Source: Cyanobium sp. NIES-981 (GTDB lineage: Bacteria > Cyanobacteriota > Cyanobacteriia > PCC-6307 > Cyanobiaceae). From it: 64,000 nt of DNA. Position 1 is the stretch's first letter, and each line of letters begins with the position of its first letter. Location: NCBI RefSeq assembly GCF_900088535.1, contig NZ_LT578417.1, positions 2,170,001 through 2,234,000 of the forward strand, given 5' to 3'. Of the stretch, positions 8,748 through 17,738 are shown piece after piece. The position numbers and the translations under genes are program-made. A model generated the notes under the pieces. It did not search any database. It was not told where the DNA came from and worked only from the letters and a program-made list of their open reading frames with translations.

Positions 8748-10211
8748 GTGCAGCTTCCCGGTTCGGAGACGACCTTGATCCCCCAGCTCGATCGCCACCA
8801 GCCGCTGCACTTCATCGGGGTCGGAGGCATCGGCATGTCTGCCCTGGCAGGGATCCTGGCCGAGCGGGGCTATGCGGTGAGCGGCTCCGACCCCCGCGAC
8901 AACGCGGTGCTCTGCAACCTGCGGCGGCGCGGGGTGCGCGTGTTCCGCGAGCAGAGCGGCAGCACGGTGGCAGCCATCCGGAGCGGCACCTCGATGGCTC
9001 CCCTGGTGGTGATCAGCTCCGCGGTGCCGGAGACCAACCCCGAACTCAGGGAGGCGCGCCGCGTGGGGCTGCGGATCTGCCACCGCTCGGACGTGCTCGC
9101 CGCACTGATCCAGGGCCAGGCCTCGATCGCCGTGGCCGGCAGCCACGGCAAGACCACCACCAGCAGCCTGATCGCCACCCTGCTGGCGGCCACGGGACAC
9201 GACCCCACCGCCGTGATCGGGGGCATCGTGCCGGCCTTCGGCAGCAACGGCCGCAACGGCAAGGGGCGGCTGCTGGTGGCGGAGGCCGACGAGTCGGACG
9301 GCTCCCTGGTGAAGTTCAGGCCCGGCCTCGGGATCCTCACCAATGTGGAGCTGGACCACACCGACCACTACCCCGATCTCGACGCTCTGATCGGAACACT
9401 GCGCCGCTTCGCCGGGCGCTCCGACCGGCTGCTGGCCAACCACGACTGCGCGATCCTGCGGGAGCACTTCGAGGCCCAGCACTGGTGGTCCACCACCACC
9501 GCCGAGGGTGTCGACTTCGCCGCTGTCGCCCTCGAGGAGCGGGGTGACGGCACCACGGCCGAGTTCTACGAGCAGGGGCAGCCGGTGGGGAGGTTCTCCC
9601 TCCCCCTGCCGGGCCGCCACAACCTCAGCAATGCCGTGGCTGCCCTGGCCGCCTGCCGCCTGGAGGGGGTGGCCTTCGCGGAGCTGCAACGCGCCGTGGC
9701 CAGCCTCAGGCCGCCCGGCCGTCGCTTCGATTTCCGCGGCCAGTGGAACGGCCGTCTCGTGGTCGACGACTACGCCCACCATCCCAGTGAGGTGGCCGCC
9801 ACCCTCGGCATGGCCCAGCTGATGGTGCGCAGTGGACGCAGTCCCCTGCCCCAGGCCCCGCGCCGTCTGGTGGCCGTGTTCCAGCCGCACCGCTACAGCC
9901 GCACGGCCCAGTTCCTCCCGGGCTTCGCCGAGGCGTTGTGCAACGCCGATGCGGTGCTGATCGCCCCGCTCTACGCCGCCGGTGAGGCGCCGATCGAGGG
10001 GGTGAGCAGCCATGCCCTGGCGGAGGCGATTCAGGCCCTCAAACCGGCCTTGCCGGTGATGGTGGCGGACGACCTCGATGAACTCGCCGCCCAGGTGGCC
10101 CGCTGCAGCCGGGTGGACGACCTGGTGCTGGCCATGGGAGCCGGCGATGTGAACAGCCTCTGGGAGAGGCTGGGCCAGCTGCCGGATCCCAGCCTCGAAC
10201 TGGCCGCCTAG
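8748..10211 (+). CDS. murC: UDP-N-acetylmuramate--L-alanine ligase MurC
   Basis: Cytoplasmic peptidoglycan step: ATP-dependent addition of L-Ala to UDP-MurNAc. 487 residues. [13 protein letters not shown] at 22-34 is the UDP-binding Rossmann loop, [10 protein letters not shown] at 131-140 the ATP loop; [32 protein letters not shown] and FQPHRYSR are Mur-ligase signatures. The start is a GTG with a weak ribosome-binding site; no in-frame ATG precedes the conserved core. murB follows after 4 bp, so the pair is an operon. Confidence 0.95.
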   Translation: MQLPGSETTLIPQLDRHQPLHFIGVGGIGMSALAGILAERGYAVSGSDPRDNAVLCNLRRRGVRVFREQSGSTVAAIRSGTSMAPLVVISSAVPETNPELREARRVGLRICHRSDVLAALIQGQASIAVAGSHGKTTTSSLIATLLAATGHDPTAVIGGIVPAFGSNGRNGKGRLLVAEADESDGSLVKFRPGLGILTNVELDHTDHYPDLDALIGTLRRFAGRSDRLLANHDCAILREHFEAQHWWSTTTAEGVDFAAVALEERGDGTTAEFYEQGQPVGRFSLPLPGRHNLSNAVAALAACRLEGVAFAELQRAVASLRPPGRRFDFRGQWNGRLVVDDYAHHPSEVAATLGMAQLMVRSGRSPLPQAPRRLVAVFQPHRYSRTAQFLPGFAEALCNADAVLIAPLYAAGEAPIEGVSSHALAEAIQALKPALPVMVADDLDELAAQVARCSRVDDLVLAMGAGDVNSLWERLGQLPDPSLELAA

Positions 10212-10215
10212 GTCG

Positions 10216-11115
10216 ATGAGCGTCCGCTGCAGCCATCCCCCGGGTCTGCGCCAGGCCATCCGTCTGCAGCCCTTCACCACCTGGAAGGTGGGCGGCCCGG
10301 CCGAGTGGTTCGGCGAGCCGGCCGCCGATGAGGAGCTGGTGGCCATGGCGGCCTGGGCCTGGCAGGAGGGTCTGGCCCTGCGCTGCATCGGCGCGGGCTC
10401 GAACCTCCTGATCGCCGACACCGGCCTCGATGGCCTCACCCTCTGCAACCGCCGCCTGCAGGGCAGCAGCCTGGATGCGGGGAGTGGCTGGGTGGAAGCG
10501 GCGGCGGGGGAACCGATTCCCACCCTCGCCCGCAAGGCGGCCCGCGCGGGGCTGAGCGGCCTGGAGTGGGCCGTGGGCATTCCCGGCACCGTCGGTGGTG
10601 CCGCCGTGATGAACGCTGGCGCCCAGGGGGGGTGCACGGCGGATTGGCTGCATTCGGTGCGGGTGCTCGACCCGGCACGGCCGGAGCAGCCGTTCGATCT
10701 GGCGGCGGCGGAGCTCGACTTCGCCTACCGCCACAGCCGGCTGCAGCAGGAACCGTTGATCGTGCTGGCGGCCCGCTTCCGGCTCGAGCCCGGCCACGAC
10801 CCCGCCAGCGTGAGCCAGCGCACCAGCACCAATCTCCACAGCCGCACCAGCACCCAGCCCTACCAGCAACCCAGCTGCGGCAGCGTGTTCCGCAACCCTG
10901 AACCACAGAAGGCCGGCCGGCTGATCGAGGAGCTGGGCCTCAAGGGCCTGCGCATCGGAGCGGCGGAGGTCTCGACCATCCACGCCAACTTCATCGTGAA
11001 CACGGGGGAGGCCTGCGCCGCCGACATCGATGCCCTGATCCGGGAGGTGCAGCACCGGGTGCTGAGCCATCACGGCATCGCCCTGCATCCGGAGGTGAAG
11101 CGGCTGGGGTTCTAG
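10216..11115 (+). CDS. murB: UDP-N-acetylenolpyruvoylglucosamine reductase MurB
   Basis: FAD-dependent NADPH reduction of UDP-GlcNAc-enolpyruvate to UDP-MurNAc, the substrate source for MurC encoded just upstream. 299 residues. Seen: NTT-like start [46 protein letters not shown] (FAD cradle; quoted here only to position about residues 110-135), CGSVFRNP with the catalytic Ser, and C-terminal HANFIVN. The short form without the extra YxxE loop suggests the type II MurB subclass. Start ATG 10216, 4 bp after murC. Confidence 0.95.
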   Translation: MSVRCSHPPGLRQAIRLQPFTTWKVGGPAEWFGEPAADEELVAMAAWAWQEGLALRCIGAGSNLLIADTGLDGLTLCNRRLQGSSLDAGSGWVEAAAGEPIPTLARKAARAGLSGLEWAVGIPGTVGGAAVMNAGAQGGCTADWLHSVRVLDPARPEQPFDLAAAELDFAYRHSRLQQEPLIVLAARFRLEPGHDPASVSQRTSTNLHSRTSTQPYQQPSCGSVFRNPEPQKAGRLIEELGLKGLRIGAAEVSTIHANFIVNTGEACAADIDALIREVQHRVLSHHGIALHPEVKRLGF

Positions 11116-11179
11116 GCCGGCACCAGGGTGGAGAGCGGCGCGAGGGGCGCCTTAGCCTGGAGCCTGCTTTTGTGACGGC

Positions 11180-11521
11180 ATGGCCGGCTTCGGACTCCCC
11201 AATTTCGGTCAGCTCACCGAGGCCTTCAAGAAGGCTCAGGAACTGCAGCAGAACGCCCAGAAGCTCCAGGAGGAGCTCGACGCGATGGAGCTGGAGGGGA
11301 GCAGTGCCGATGGTCGCGCCAGTGTGTGGCTGTCGGGCAACCAGCAGCCCCTGCGGGTGCGGCTGGCACCGGAGCTGGTGGGCGAGGGTGCCGAAGCCTG
11401 CGAGGCGGCGGTGCTGGAGGCCCTCCAGGCGGCCTACGCCAACTCCACCGGCACCATGAAGGGCCGGATGGAGGAGCTCACCGGCGGCCTGAACCTCAAC
11501 CTGCCCGGCCTGGGTGGCTGA
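11180..11521 (+). CDS. YbaB/EbfC family nucleoid-associated protein
   Basis: 113 residues. Short DNA-binding dimer family. A long N-terminal helix (residues about 8-38, [20 protein letters not shown]) is followed by a sheet region with [10 protein letters not shown] and a C-terminal helix reaching [11 protein letters not shown]. Length and layout match YbaB. It lies 64 bp after murB on the same strand and may be the last gene of the murC-murB unit. Convergent with rsgA, 6 bp apart. Confidence 0.9.
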   Translation: MAGFGLPNFGQLTEAFKKAQELQQNAQKLQEELDAMELEGSSADGRASVWLSGNQQPLRVRLAPELVGEGAEACEAAVLEALQAAYANSTGTMKGRMEELTGGLNLNLPGLGG

Positions 11522-11527
11522 AGCACC

Positions 11528-12622
11528 TCAGGTGGCTGCGGTGGTCTCCCCCTCGCCGCCCTCGGATCCGCCGATGTCCGTCTCCCGATCCGCCTGCTGC
11601 CGCTCGGAACGTCTGGAGGGCTGACGCAGACGGGGGGACAGCCGGGGTTCCAGGCCACCGCCGCGACGCCGCAGGCCCGCGTCCGGCTCCCCGGCAGAGC
11701 CACGGTGGGTCCGCTGCTCCTCCTGCTCGATGGCCTGCAGGCACTGGCGGTAGAGGGACCAGCGCTCCCAGCCGGTACCGACGGCACAGCCGGGCTCGCC
11801 CAGGTGCAGGCAATCGCTGAACCGGCAGGGCCCCTGACGGGCCAACTGCTGCCGCACCTCGGGGAACAGGGGGCCGAGCAGCTCCGGTTTCCGGGGCAGC
11901 TGGGGCCGGTTGAAGCCCGGTGTATCCGCCACCAGGGCCTGCGGAGCGATGCTGAACAGCTCCACGTGGCGGGTGGTGTGGCGCCCCCGTTGCAGGCGGC
12001 CGGACACGGCGGCCACCCGCAAGGCCAGGTCGGGCACCAGGGCGTTGAGCAGGCTGCTCTTGCCCACCCCGGAAGGCCCGCAGAGCACGGCGATTCCCGG
12101 TTGCTGCAGCCGGCGCCGCAGCGGCTCCAGCCCCTCCCCGCGGGAGGCGGCCAGGGCCACAGCTGCATAGCCCCAGCCGAAGACGCGGCGACGCCAGGCT
12201 TCCAGCTCGTCCGGCGCCACCAGGTCGGCCTTGGAGAGCACCAGCAGCACGGGAGGGCCGCAGGACTCCGCCGTGATCAGAAAGCGGGTGAGCTGCAGCG
12301 CATCGAGGGCCGGCTCCGCCAGGGACGCCACCACCACGATGCGGGAGACGTTGGCCACGGCAGGGCGCTCCAGTCGGTAACGGCTGGGCTCGACCGCGGC
12401 CACGGCTCCCCGGCCGGCCGGCCAGTCGATGCCGTCGACCCTGACCCGGTCCCCCACGCAGATGGCCAGCCCGCTCTTGGCGAGCCGGGTGCGGCGCGTG
12501 CACAGCAGGCGGGTCCGGTCCCCAGGCCCGGGCTGATCGAGTCCCACCATCGCGTAGTTGGCCTGCATGGCCACCACCAGGCCCTTGGCGCTGGTGGAGT
12601 CCGCCCCCTGCTCAGCCGTCAT
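11528..12622 (-). CDS. rsgA: ribosome small-subunit biogenesis GTPase RsgA
   Basis: Circularly permuted GTPase that helps late 30S maturation. 364 residues. N-terminal OB fold to about 95; G-motifs in permuted order: SKAD (G4) at 130-133, GPSGVGKS (G1) at 182-189, DTPG (G3) at 233-236. The C-terminal zinc site is complete: Cys266, Cys271, His273, Cys279. The last 60 residues are an Arg/Glu-rich, probably disordered tail. The start overlaps the tusA-like gene by 11 bp; with grpE and dnaJ it forms one minus-strand operon. Confidence 0.94.
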   Translation of the reverse strand: MTAEQGADSTSAKGLVVAMQANYAMVGLDQPGPGDRTRLLCTRRTRLAKSGLAICVGDRVRVDGIDWPAGRGAVAAVEPSRYRLERPAVANVSRIVVVASLAEPALDALQLTRFLITAESCGPPVLLVLSKADLVAPDELEAWRRRVFGWGYAAVALAASRGEGLEPLRRRLQQPGIAVLCGPSGVGKSSLLNALVPDLALRVAAVSGRLQRGRHTTRHVELFSIAPQALVADTPGFNRPQLPRKPELLGPLFPEVRQQLARQGPCRFSDCLHLGEPGCAVGTGWERWSLYRQCLQAIEQEEQRTHRGSAGEPDAGLRRRGGGLEPRLSPRLRQPSRRSERQQADRETDIGGSEGGEGETTAAT

Positions 12623-12866
12623 CGCGGCGCACCAGCAGGCGCACTGCAGCGGCAGCGGCTTCGGGATGGGGTGCGCTGACCACCGAGTAGCCCGCCTGGC
12701 CGAGGCCCGAGACCACCATGTCCTCGGGTTCGCCCCGATCGAGATCCACCTGCAACCAGGCGTCGGGCCCGAGGGTTTCGAGGGCCAGCTTGACCCGGAT
12801 GTAGTTGAGCGGGCAGGGGGTGCCGCGCAGATCGAGGCAGACGCTGGGCTCGGCGGGAGAGGGCAC
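12612..12866 (-). CDS. TusA/SirA-like sulfurtransferase family protein
   Basis: 84 residues, the length of the TusA fold. LDLRGTPCP at 11-19 holds the conserved Cys18, which in TusA carries persulfide sulfur for tRNA thiolation and other uses. The usual CPxP reads CPLN here, so the second proline is missing. Genes of this type sit beside dnaJ in many picocyanobacteria. It lies 4 bp after dnaJ and overlaps rsgA by 11 bp, so translation is probably coupled. The sulfur acceptor is unknown. Confidence 0.85.
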   Translation of the reverse strand: MPSPAEPSVCLDLRGTPCPLNYIRVKLALETLGPDAWLQVDLDRGEPEDMVVSGLGQAGYSVVSAPHPEAAAAAVRLLVRRDDG

Positions 12867-12870
12867 GGGA

Positions 12871-13995
12871 CTAGTCGCGGTGTCCGAACAGGCCGCCGAA
12901 CAGACCGCTCTTGTGGGGGTGCTTGTGGCCCTTGCTGGTGTGATGGCCGGCCAGCTGCTCCAGCAGTTCCCTCTCCTCGCCGTTGAGCCGGGTGGGCAGC
13001 TGGACCTTCACGCTGAACTGATGGTTGCCCCGGGCCACGGGGTTGCCCAGCCTGGGCACACCCTTGCCCTGGAGGGTGAGCACCGCGCCAGGCTGGGTAC
13101 CGGGCGGGATCTCGAGCTGCTCGGGGCCATCCACCGTCTCCACCTCGATGGTGTCGCCCAGAATCGCCTGGAGGTAGTTCAGCACCACCTCCGACTGCAC
13201 ATGGATGCCGTCCCGGCGCAGCTGGGGATGGGGCTGCACGCTGAGAAACACGTAGAGGTCCCCCGAGGGCCCGCCCCGCTGGCCGGCATTGCCCTCCTGG
13301 GCCACCCGCAGGCGTGTGCCGGAATCGACTCCGGCAGGGATGTTGATGCGCAGCTTCTTGCGCACCTGCTGCAGCCCCTGGCCGCCGCAGGCGCTGCAGG
13401 GGTCGGCGATCACCTGGCCCGTGCCCTCGCAGGTGGGGCAGGGGGCCACCTGGGTGAAACTGCCGAAGGGCGTGCGGGTGGCGCGGCGCACCTGGCCCAC
13501 GCCGGAGCAGGTGCCGCAGGTGGTGGGGCCGGCCCCCTCCCGGGCCCCCGAGCCCTTGCAGGTGCTGCAGGTTTCGAGATGGCGGATCTGCACCTCCTTC
13601 TCGATGCCGAACACGGCCTCCTGGAAGCTGATGGTGAGATCGAGCCGCAGGTCGTCGCCCTGGCGGGGGCCACGCCGCCGCGGACCGCCGGCGCCAGCCG
13701 CTCCACCGAAGCCGCTGAAGAAGGTCTCGAACAGGTCGGCGAAGCCGCCCATGTCGGCCATGTCCGGCATGCCCCCACCCCCGAGGCCGGCCTCGCCGAA
13801 CTGGTCATAGCGGGCACGGGTCTGGGGATCGCTCAGCACCTCGTAGGCCCGACCGATCTCCTTGAAGCGGTCCTCGGCACCGGCTTCCTTGTTGATGTCG
13901 GGGTGGTACTGGCGGGCGAGCCGGCGGTAGGCCCGCTTGAGGCTGTCGGCATCGGCATCACGGCTGACGCCGAGGAGGTCGTAGTAATCCGCCAT
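12871..13995 (-). CDS. dnaJ: chaperone DnaJ (type I, full length)
   Basis: Hsp40 co-chaperone that delivers unfolded clients to DnaK and stimulates its ATPase. 374 residues with J domain 1-66 (HPD at 31-33), G/F/M-rich linker about 68-105, four CxxCxGxG zinc repeats between 143 and 207, and C-terminal client-binding and dimer domains. The tail is His/Lys-rich ([11 protein letters not shown]). It lies 3 bp after grpE; dnaK itself is far away at the other end of the window. Confidence 0.96.
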   Translation of the reverse strand: MADYYDLLGVSRDADADSLKRAYRRLARQYHPDINKEAGAEDRFKEIGRAYEVLSDPQTRARYDQFGEAGLGGGGMPDMADMGGFADLFETFFSGFGGAAGAGGPRRRGPRQGDDLRLDLTISFQEAVFGIEKEVQIRHLETCSTCKGSGAREGAGPTTCGTCSGVGQVRRATRTPFGSFTQVAPCPTCEGTGQVIADPCSACGGQGLQQVRKKLRINIPAGVDSGTRLRVAQEGNAGQRGGPSGDLYVFLSVQPHPQLRRDGIHVQSEVVLNYLQAILGDTIEVETVDGPEQLEIPPGTQPGAVLTLQGKGVPRLGNPVARGNHQFSVKVQLPTRLNGEERELLEQLAGHHTSKGHKHPHKSGLFGGLFGHRD

Positions 13996-13998
13996 GGT

Positions 13999-14736
13999 TC
14001 AGGCCCCGGGGGGTGGGGCGGGCTGGTCCTCGGCACCGGGAGCCGAGGGAACGGCAGCCTGCGACGACGCCTCGGCCGGGCCGGGCCCCATCGACACCTT
14101 CACCAGGGCGTGGCGAAGCACCCGCCCGTTGAGGTGGTAGCCCCGCTGCAGCTCCTCGATCACGATGTCCTCGGGGTGCTGCTCGCTCGGCTCGCGCAGC
14201 ACGGCCTCGTGGAGCATGGGGTCGAAGGGCTCTCCCTCCACCCGCATCGGCGAGACGCCGAGCTGCTTGAACACCTCCACCAGCTGCCGATACAGGCCCT
14301 GGTAGCTGCGGTGCAGGGTCTGGGCCTCCTCGTGCTGGGGGTTCAGCTGCTGGCGGGCGCGGTCGAAGTTGTCCAGCACCGGCAGGATCTCGCCCAGGGT
14401 GGAACAGGTGATCTGCAACCGCTGGTCTTCGCTGTCGCGGCTCTGGCGCTTGCGGAAGTTGTCGAAATCCGCGGCCAGGCGCATGTACTGGCCGTTGAGC
14501 GCCTCGTGCTGGGCCCGCAGGGCGGCGAGTTCCTCCTCCAGCTCGGCGACCCTGGCTTCGCTTCCCTGCTGCTGGGGATCAAGTGACGGGGAGCTGCCGG
14601 CTTCTGGTCTGCCCGCCGGCGTCTCCTGGCCCATACCCGCAGCCTCGGCGGCGGCGGGTTGCACCTCAGGCTGAAGATCCTGTCCGGGGTCCTGTCCGGG
14701 GTTGGCCTCTGGACCTACCACAGGTTCACCGCTCAT
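13999..14736 (-). CDS. grpE: nucleotide exchange factor GrpE
   Basis: Releases ADP from DnaK. 245 residues from the ATG at 14736; a TTG at 14745 would add three. The first 60 residues are acidic/Pro-Gln-rich and disordered, a long coiled-coil helix follows ([16 protein letters not shown]...), then [21 protein letters not shown] and the beta domain with HEAV and [16 protein letters not shown]. First gene of the grpE-dnaJ-tusA-rsgA operon. No CIRCE-type repeat (TTAGCACTC-N9-GAGTGCTAA) is seen in the 85-bp divergent gap with pilB. Confidence 0.95.
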   Translation of the reverse strand: MSGEPVVGPEANPGQDPGQDLQPEVQPAAAEAAGMGQETPAGRPEAGSSPSLDPQQQGSEARVAELEEELAALRAQHEALNGQYMRLAADFDNFRKRQSRDSEDQRLQITCSTLGEILPVLDNFDRARQQLNPQHEEAQTLHRSYQGLYRQLVEVFKQLGVSPMRVEGEPFDPMLHEAVLREPSEQHPEDIVIEELQRGYHLNGRVLRHALVKVSMGPGPAEASSQAAVPSAPGAEDQPAPPPGA

Positions 14737-14821
14737 GAGTGACAACCAGCAACTTTGGATCTAAACATGTTGGGGGTCTACCGCGGCCCCTCACAACGGC
14801 GGAAGCCCGCACCTCGGGACC

Positions 14822-16597
14822 ATGCCCCAGACCCCCTCCAGACCCGTCCCTGAAGCGCTCAGCCGCGAGCAGCAGCGTCTCGAGGCGGAGTTGCTGCTGG
14901 GGAAGCCCGTGCTGAGCGAGGACCAGCTGCTCCGGCAGCGGGTCGACGACCCGGTGCTCAAAGCCGACGAGTGGCGCGAGCTCGGCGCCTGTCCGGTGGC
15001 CAACCATGGGGACGAGCTGGTGGTGGCGGTGCCGATCCACTTCGGGGCCGAATCCCGCCAGGCCGTGGCCCGCACACTCGAATCGAGGGGGACGAGCCCG
15101 AAGCTGGTGCTGGCCCTGGCGGCTGACATCGCGGCAGCCCAGGAGCGGATCGGTGCGGGCCCCACGCGGCAGGGCCAGGCCCGCTCCCTCACCAGGGACC
15201 TCGACATCCCGACGGCCGACGGGGAACTGCAGGAGATCAGCGACCTTGAGGATCTGGAGGTCAGCGAAGCCGAGGCGAGTTCAAGCGCCAACGCCTCACC
15301 GATCGTGAGCCTGGTGGACAGGATTCTGATCGAGGCCCTCACCACCGGTGCGAGCGACATCCACATCGAACCGCAGGACAGCAGCATGACGATCCGCTTC
15401 AGGATCGACGGTGTGCTGCAGCAACACTTCGAAGTCCTGCCGAAAAGCCTGGTACCGGCGGTCACATCGCGGGTCAAGATCATGGCCGATCTTGACATCG
15501 CTGAACGCAGGATGCCCCAGGACGGGCGCATCCGACGGATGTTCCGGGGGCGGAAGATGGATTTCCGCGTCAGCACGCTCCCGACCCGCAATGGCGAGAA
15601 AGTCGTGCTGCGCCTGCTCGACAGCGGCGACACCCAGCTTGGCCTCGACTCTTTGATCACAGACCCAGGGGCCCGGCAGAGCCTGCGGGAACTGGGGGCG
15701 CGTCCCTACGGCATGATCCTGGTGACCGGACCGACCGGCTCGGGTAAGTCCACCACCTTGTACGCCCTGCTGTCGGAACGCAACGACCAGCACATCAACA
15801 TCTCCACGGTGGAGGACCCGATTGAATACACCATCGCGGGAATCACCCAGACCCAGGTGAACCGGGAGAAGGGTCTGGACTTCTCCACGGCCCTGCGCGC
15901 TTTCATGCGGCAGGATCCTGATGTGCTCCTGGTGGGTGAGACCCGCGACCTCGAGACCGCCAAGACGGCCATCGAAGCAGCCCTCACCGGCCACCTGGTG
16001 ATGACCACCCTGCACTGCAACGACGCGGCCAGTGCGATCGCCCGTCTCGATGAGATGGGTGTGGAGCCGTTCATGGTGAGTGCCTCCCTGCTCGGAATCG
16101 TGTCCCAGCGGCTGCTGCGGCGGGTCTGCCTTCATTGCCGGATCAGTTATCGCCCCAGCCCGGAAGAGTTGAGCCGCTTCGGATTGCTCAGCAGCATGGA
16201 AACCGATGTGACCTTCTTCCGCGCCAGAAGCAGCAAGCCCGGCCATGGAGACTACTGTTCAGCCTGCAATGGCAGCGGCTACAAGGGACGGGTTGGCGTG
16301 TACGAAGTGCTGCGGATGAATGACACCATGGCAGCGGCGATCGCGAAGCGCCAGACCACCGATGTGATCCGCCGCCTGGCCCTGGAGAGCGGCATGAAAA
16401 CCCTGCTCGGCTACGGCCTTCAACTGGTCAGGGAGGGGCTCACGACCCTGACGGAAGTGGAGCGCATGCTTCTCACGGACTCAGGCCTGGAAAGTGAGCG
16501 CCGTTCCAAGGCGCTGAACTCGCTCACCTGCACCGGCTGCGGAGCAGGGCTGCATGACGACTGGCTGCAGTGCCCCTATTGCCTCACCGAGCGCTGA
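14822..16597 (+). CDS. pilB: type IV pilus extension ATPase PilB
   Basis: Hexameric motor that drives pilin assembly at the inner membrane. 591 residues. N-terminal divergent GspE-N-like part (1-110), acidic linker, then the secretion ATPase core: SDIHIEPQ at 178-185, Walker A GPTGSGKS at 303-310, Asp box EDPIEY, Walker B DPDVLLVGETRD at 365-376. The usual tetra-Cys site is present (Cys436, 439, 479, 482). Unusually the C-terminus adds a second zinc-ribbon-like CxxC...CxxC (Cys570, 573, 584, 587). Starts a pilB-pilT-pilC cluster, divergent from grpE. Confidence 0.94.
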   Translation: MPQTPSRPVPEALSREQQRLEAELLLGKPVLSEDQLLRQRVDDPVLKADEWRELGACPVANHGDELVVAVPIHFGAESRQAVARTLESRGTSPKLVLALAADIAAAQERIGAGPTRQGQARSLTRDLDIPTADGELQEISDLEDLEVSEAEASSSANASPIVSLVDRILIEALTTGASDIHIEPQDSSMTIRFRIDGVLQQHFEVLPKSLVPAVTSRVKIMADLDIAERRMPQDGRIRRMFRGRKMDFRVSTLPTRNGEKVVLRLLDSGDTQLGLDSLITDPGARQSLRELGARPYGMILVTGPTGSGKSTTLYALLSERNDQHINISTVEDPIEYTIAGITQTQVNREKGLDFSTALRAFMRQDPDVLLVGETRDLETAKTAIEAALTGHLVMTTLHCNDAASAIARLDEMGVEPFMVSASLLGIVSQRLLRRVCLHCRISYRPSPEELSRFGLLSSMETDVTFFRARSSKPGHGDYCSACNGSGYKGRVGVYEVLRMNDTMAAAIAKRQTTDVIRRLALESGMKTLLGYGLQLVREGLTTLTEVERMLLTDSGLESERRSKALNSLTCTGCGAGLHDDWLQCPYCLTER

Positions 16598-16641
16598 GGC
16601 CGAGAATTCAGTTCACCCCAGCACCAGCCCCCTCCCACACC

Positions 16642-17721
16642 ATGGCCGTCATTATTGAAGATCTGATGAACCAGCTGGTTGCCGACGGCGGCAGTGATCT
16701 TCATCTCAGCGCTGGTCTTCCCCCCTATGGCCGCTTCAATGACCAGCTGCGGCCCATCCTCGACGACAGACTGGAAGAGGAAGCCTGCAACAGGCTGATC
16801 TTCTCGCTGCTGAACAATGCTCAACGCAAGCAGCTGGAGCAGAACTGGGAGCTGGACTGTTCCTACGGGCTCAAGGGAGTTGCGCGGTTCAGGGTCAATG
16901 TCTACCGCCAGCGTGGCACCTATGCAGCCTGTCTACGGGCCCTTGGCAATGATATTCCAACCCTGGACGCCCTTCACCTTCCACCGATTGTGGAGGAAAT
17001 CAGCCGCTCTCCCAAGGGTTTGGTTTTGGTAACCGGCCCTACTGGGTCAGGGAAAACCACCACACTTGCGGCTGTGCTCGATCATATCAATCACACCCGT
17101 TCCGAGCATATTCTCACCATTGAAGACCCGATTGAATTCACCTACCGCTCCGATAAGAGCGTGATCCATCAGCGTCAACTCAATGACGACACACGCAGCT
17201 TTGCCAATGCCTTGCGCGCCGCCCTGCGGGAAGATCCTGATGTGATTCTGGTGGGTGAGCTCCGGGATCTTGAAACCATCCAGCTGGCCATCACAGCAGC
17301 GGAAACAGGCCACCTCGTGTTCGCCACCCTGCACACCAGCTCCGCCGCCCAGACGGTGGACCGGATGGTGGATGTATTTCCGGCTGGTCAGCAGACCCAG
17401 ATCCGGGTACAACTGAGCACGAGCCTCGTGGCTGTGTTCGCCCAGACGCTCTGCAAACGTCACAATCCCGTTCCCGGAGAGTACGGTCGCGTGATGGCGC
17501 AGGAGATCATGATCAACACCCCTGCCATCGCCAACCTGATCCGGGAAGGTAAGACGGCCCAGCTTTACTCCCAGATGCAGATGGGCGGCCAGATGTCGAT
17601 GCAGACCCTGGAGAAATCCCTTGCTGACCTGGTCATGAGCAACCAGATTCTCATGGATGAAGCTCTCACCAAGACAGGCAAACCCGAAGAGCTCAAGCGC
17701 CTGCTGAACCAGCTCAACTGA
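16642..17721 (+). CDS. pilT: type IV pilus retraction ATPase PilT
   Basis: Hexameric ATPase that depolymerises pili for twitching motility and DNA uptake. 359 residues. N-terminal PAS-like domain 1-100, Walker A GPTGSGKT at 132-139, Asp box EDPIEF, Walker B DPDVILVGELRD, His box TLHTSSA, and IANLIREGK matching the PilT-specific AIRNLIRE motif near the C-terminus. Start ATG 16642; the frame extends into pilB without homology. 44 bp after pilB and 17 bp before pilC. The GC content is visibly lower than in flanking genes (samples near 17,100 are about 50 percent). Confidence 0.95.
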   Translation: MAVIIEDLMNQLVADGGSDLHLSAGLPPYGRFNDQLRPILDDRLEEEACNRLIFSLLNNAQRKQLEQNWELDCSYGLKGVARFRVNVYRQRGTYAACLRALGNDIPTLDALHLPPIVEEISRSPKGLVLVTGPTGSGKTTTLAAVLDHINHTRSEHILTIEDPIEFTYRSDKSVIHQRQLNDDTRSFANALRAALREDPDVILVGELRDLETIQLAITAAETGHLVFATLHTSSAAQTVDRMVDVFPAGQQTQIRVQLSTSLVAVFAQTLCKRHNPVPGEYGRVMAQEIMINTPAIANLIREGKTAQLYSQMQMGGQMSMQTLEKSLADLVMSNQILMDEALTKTGKPEELKRLLNQLN

Positions 17722-17738
17722 GGACTCCACCAACCGCC

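Noticed and set aside
7454-9547. A long plus-strand frame across gap2 and into murC
   Set aside because: Antisense to gap2 and out of frame with murC, with Gly/His/Arg-rich content and no motif.
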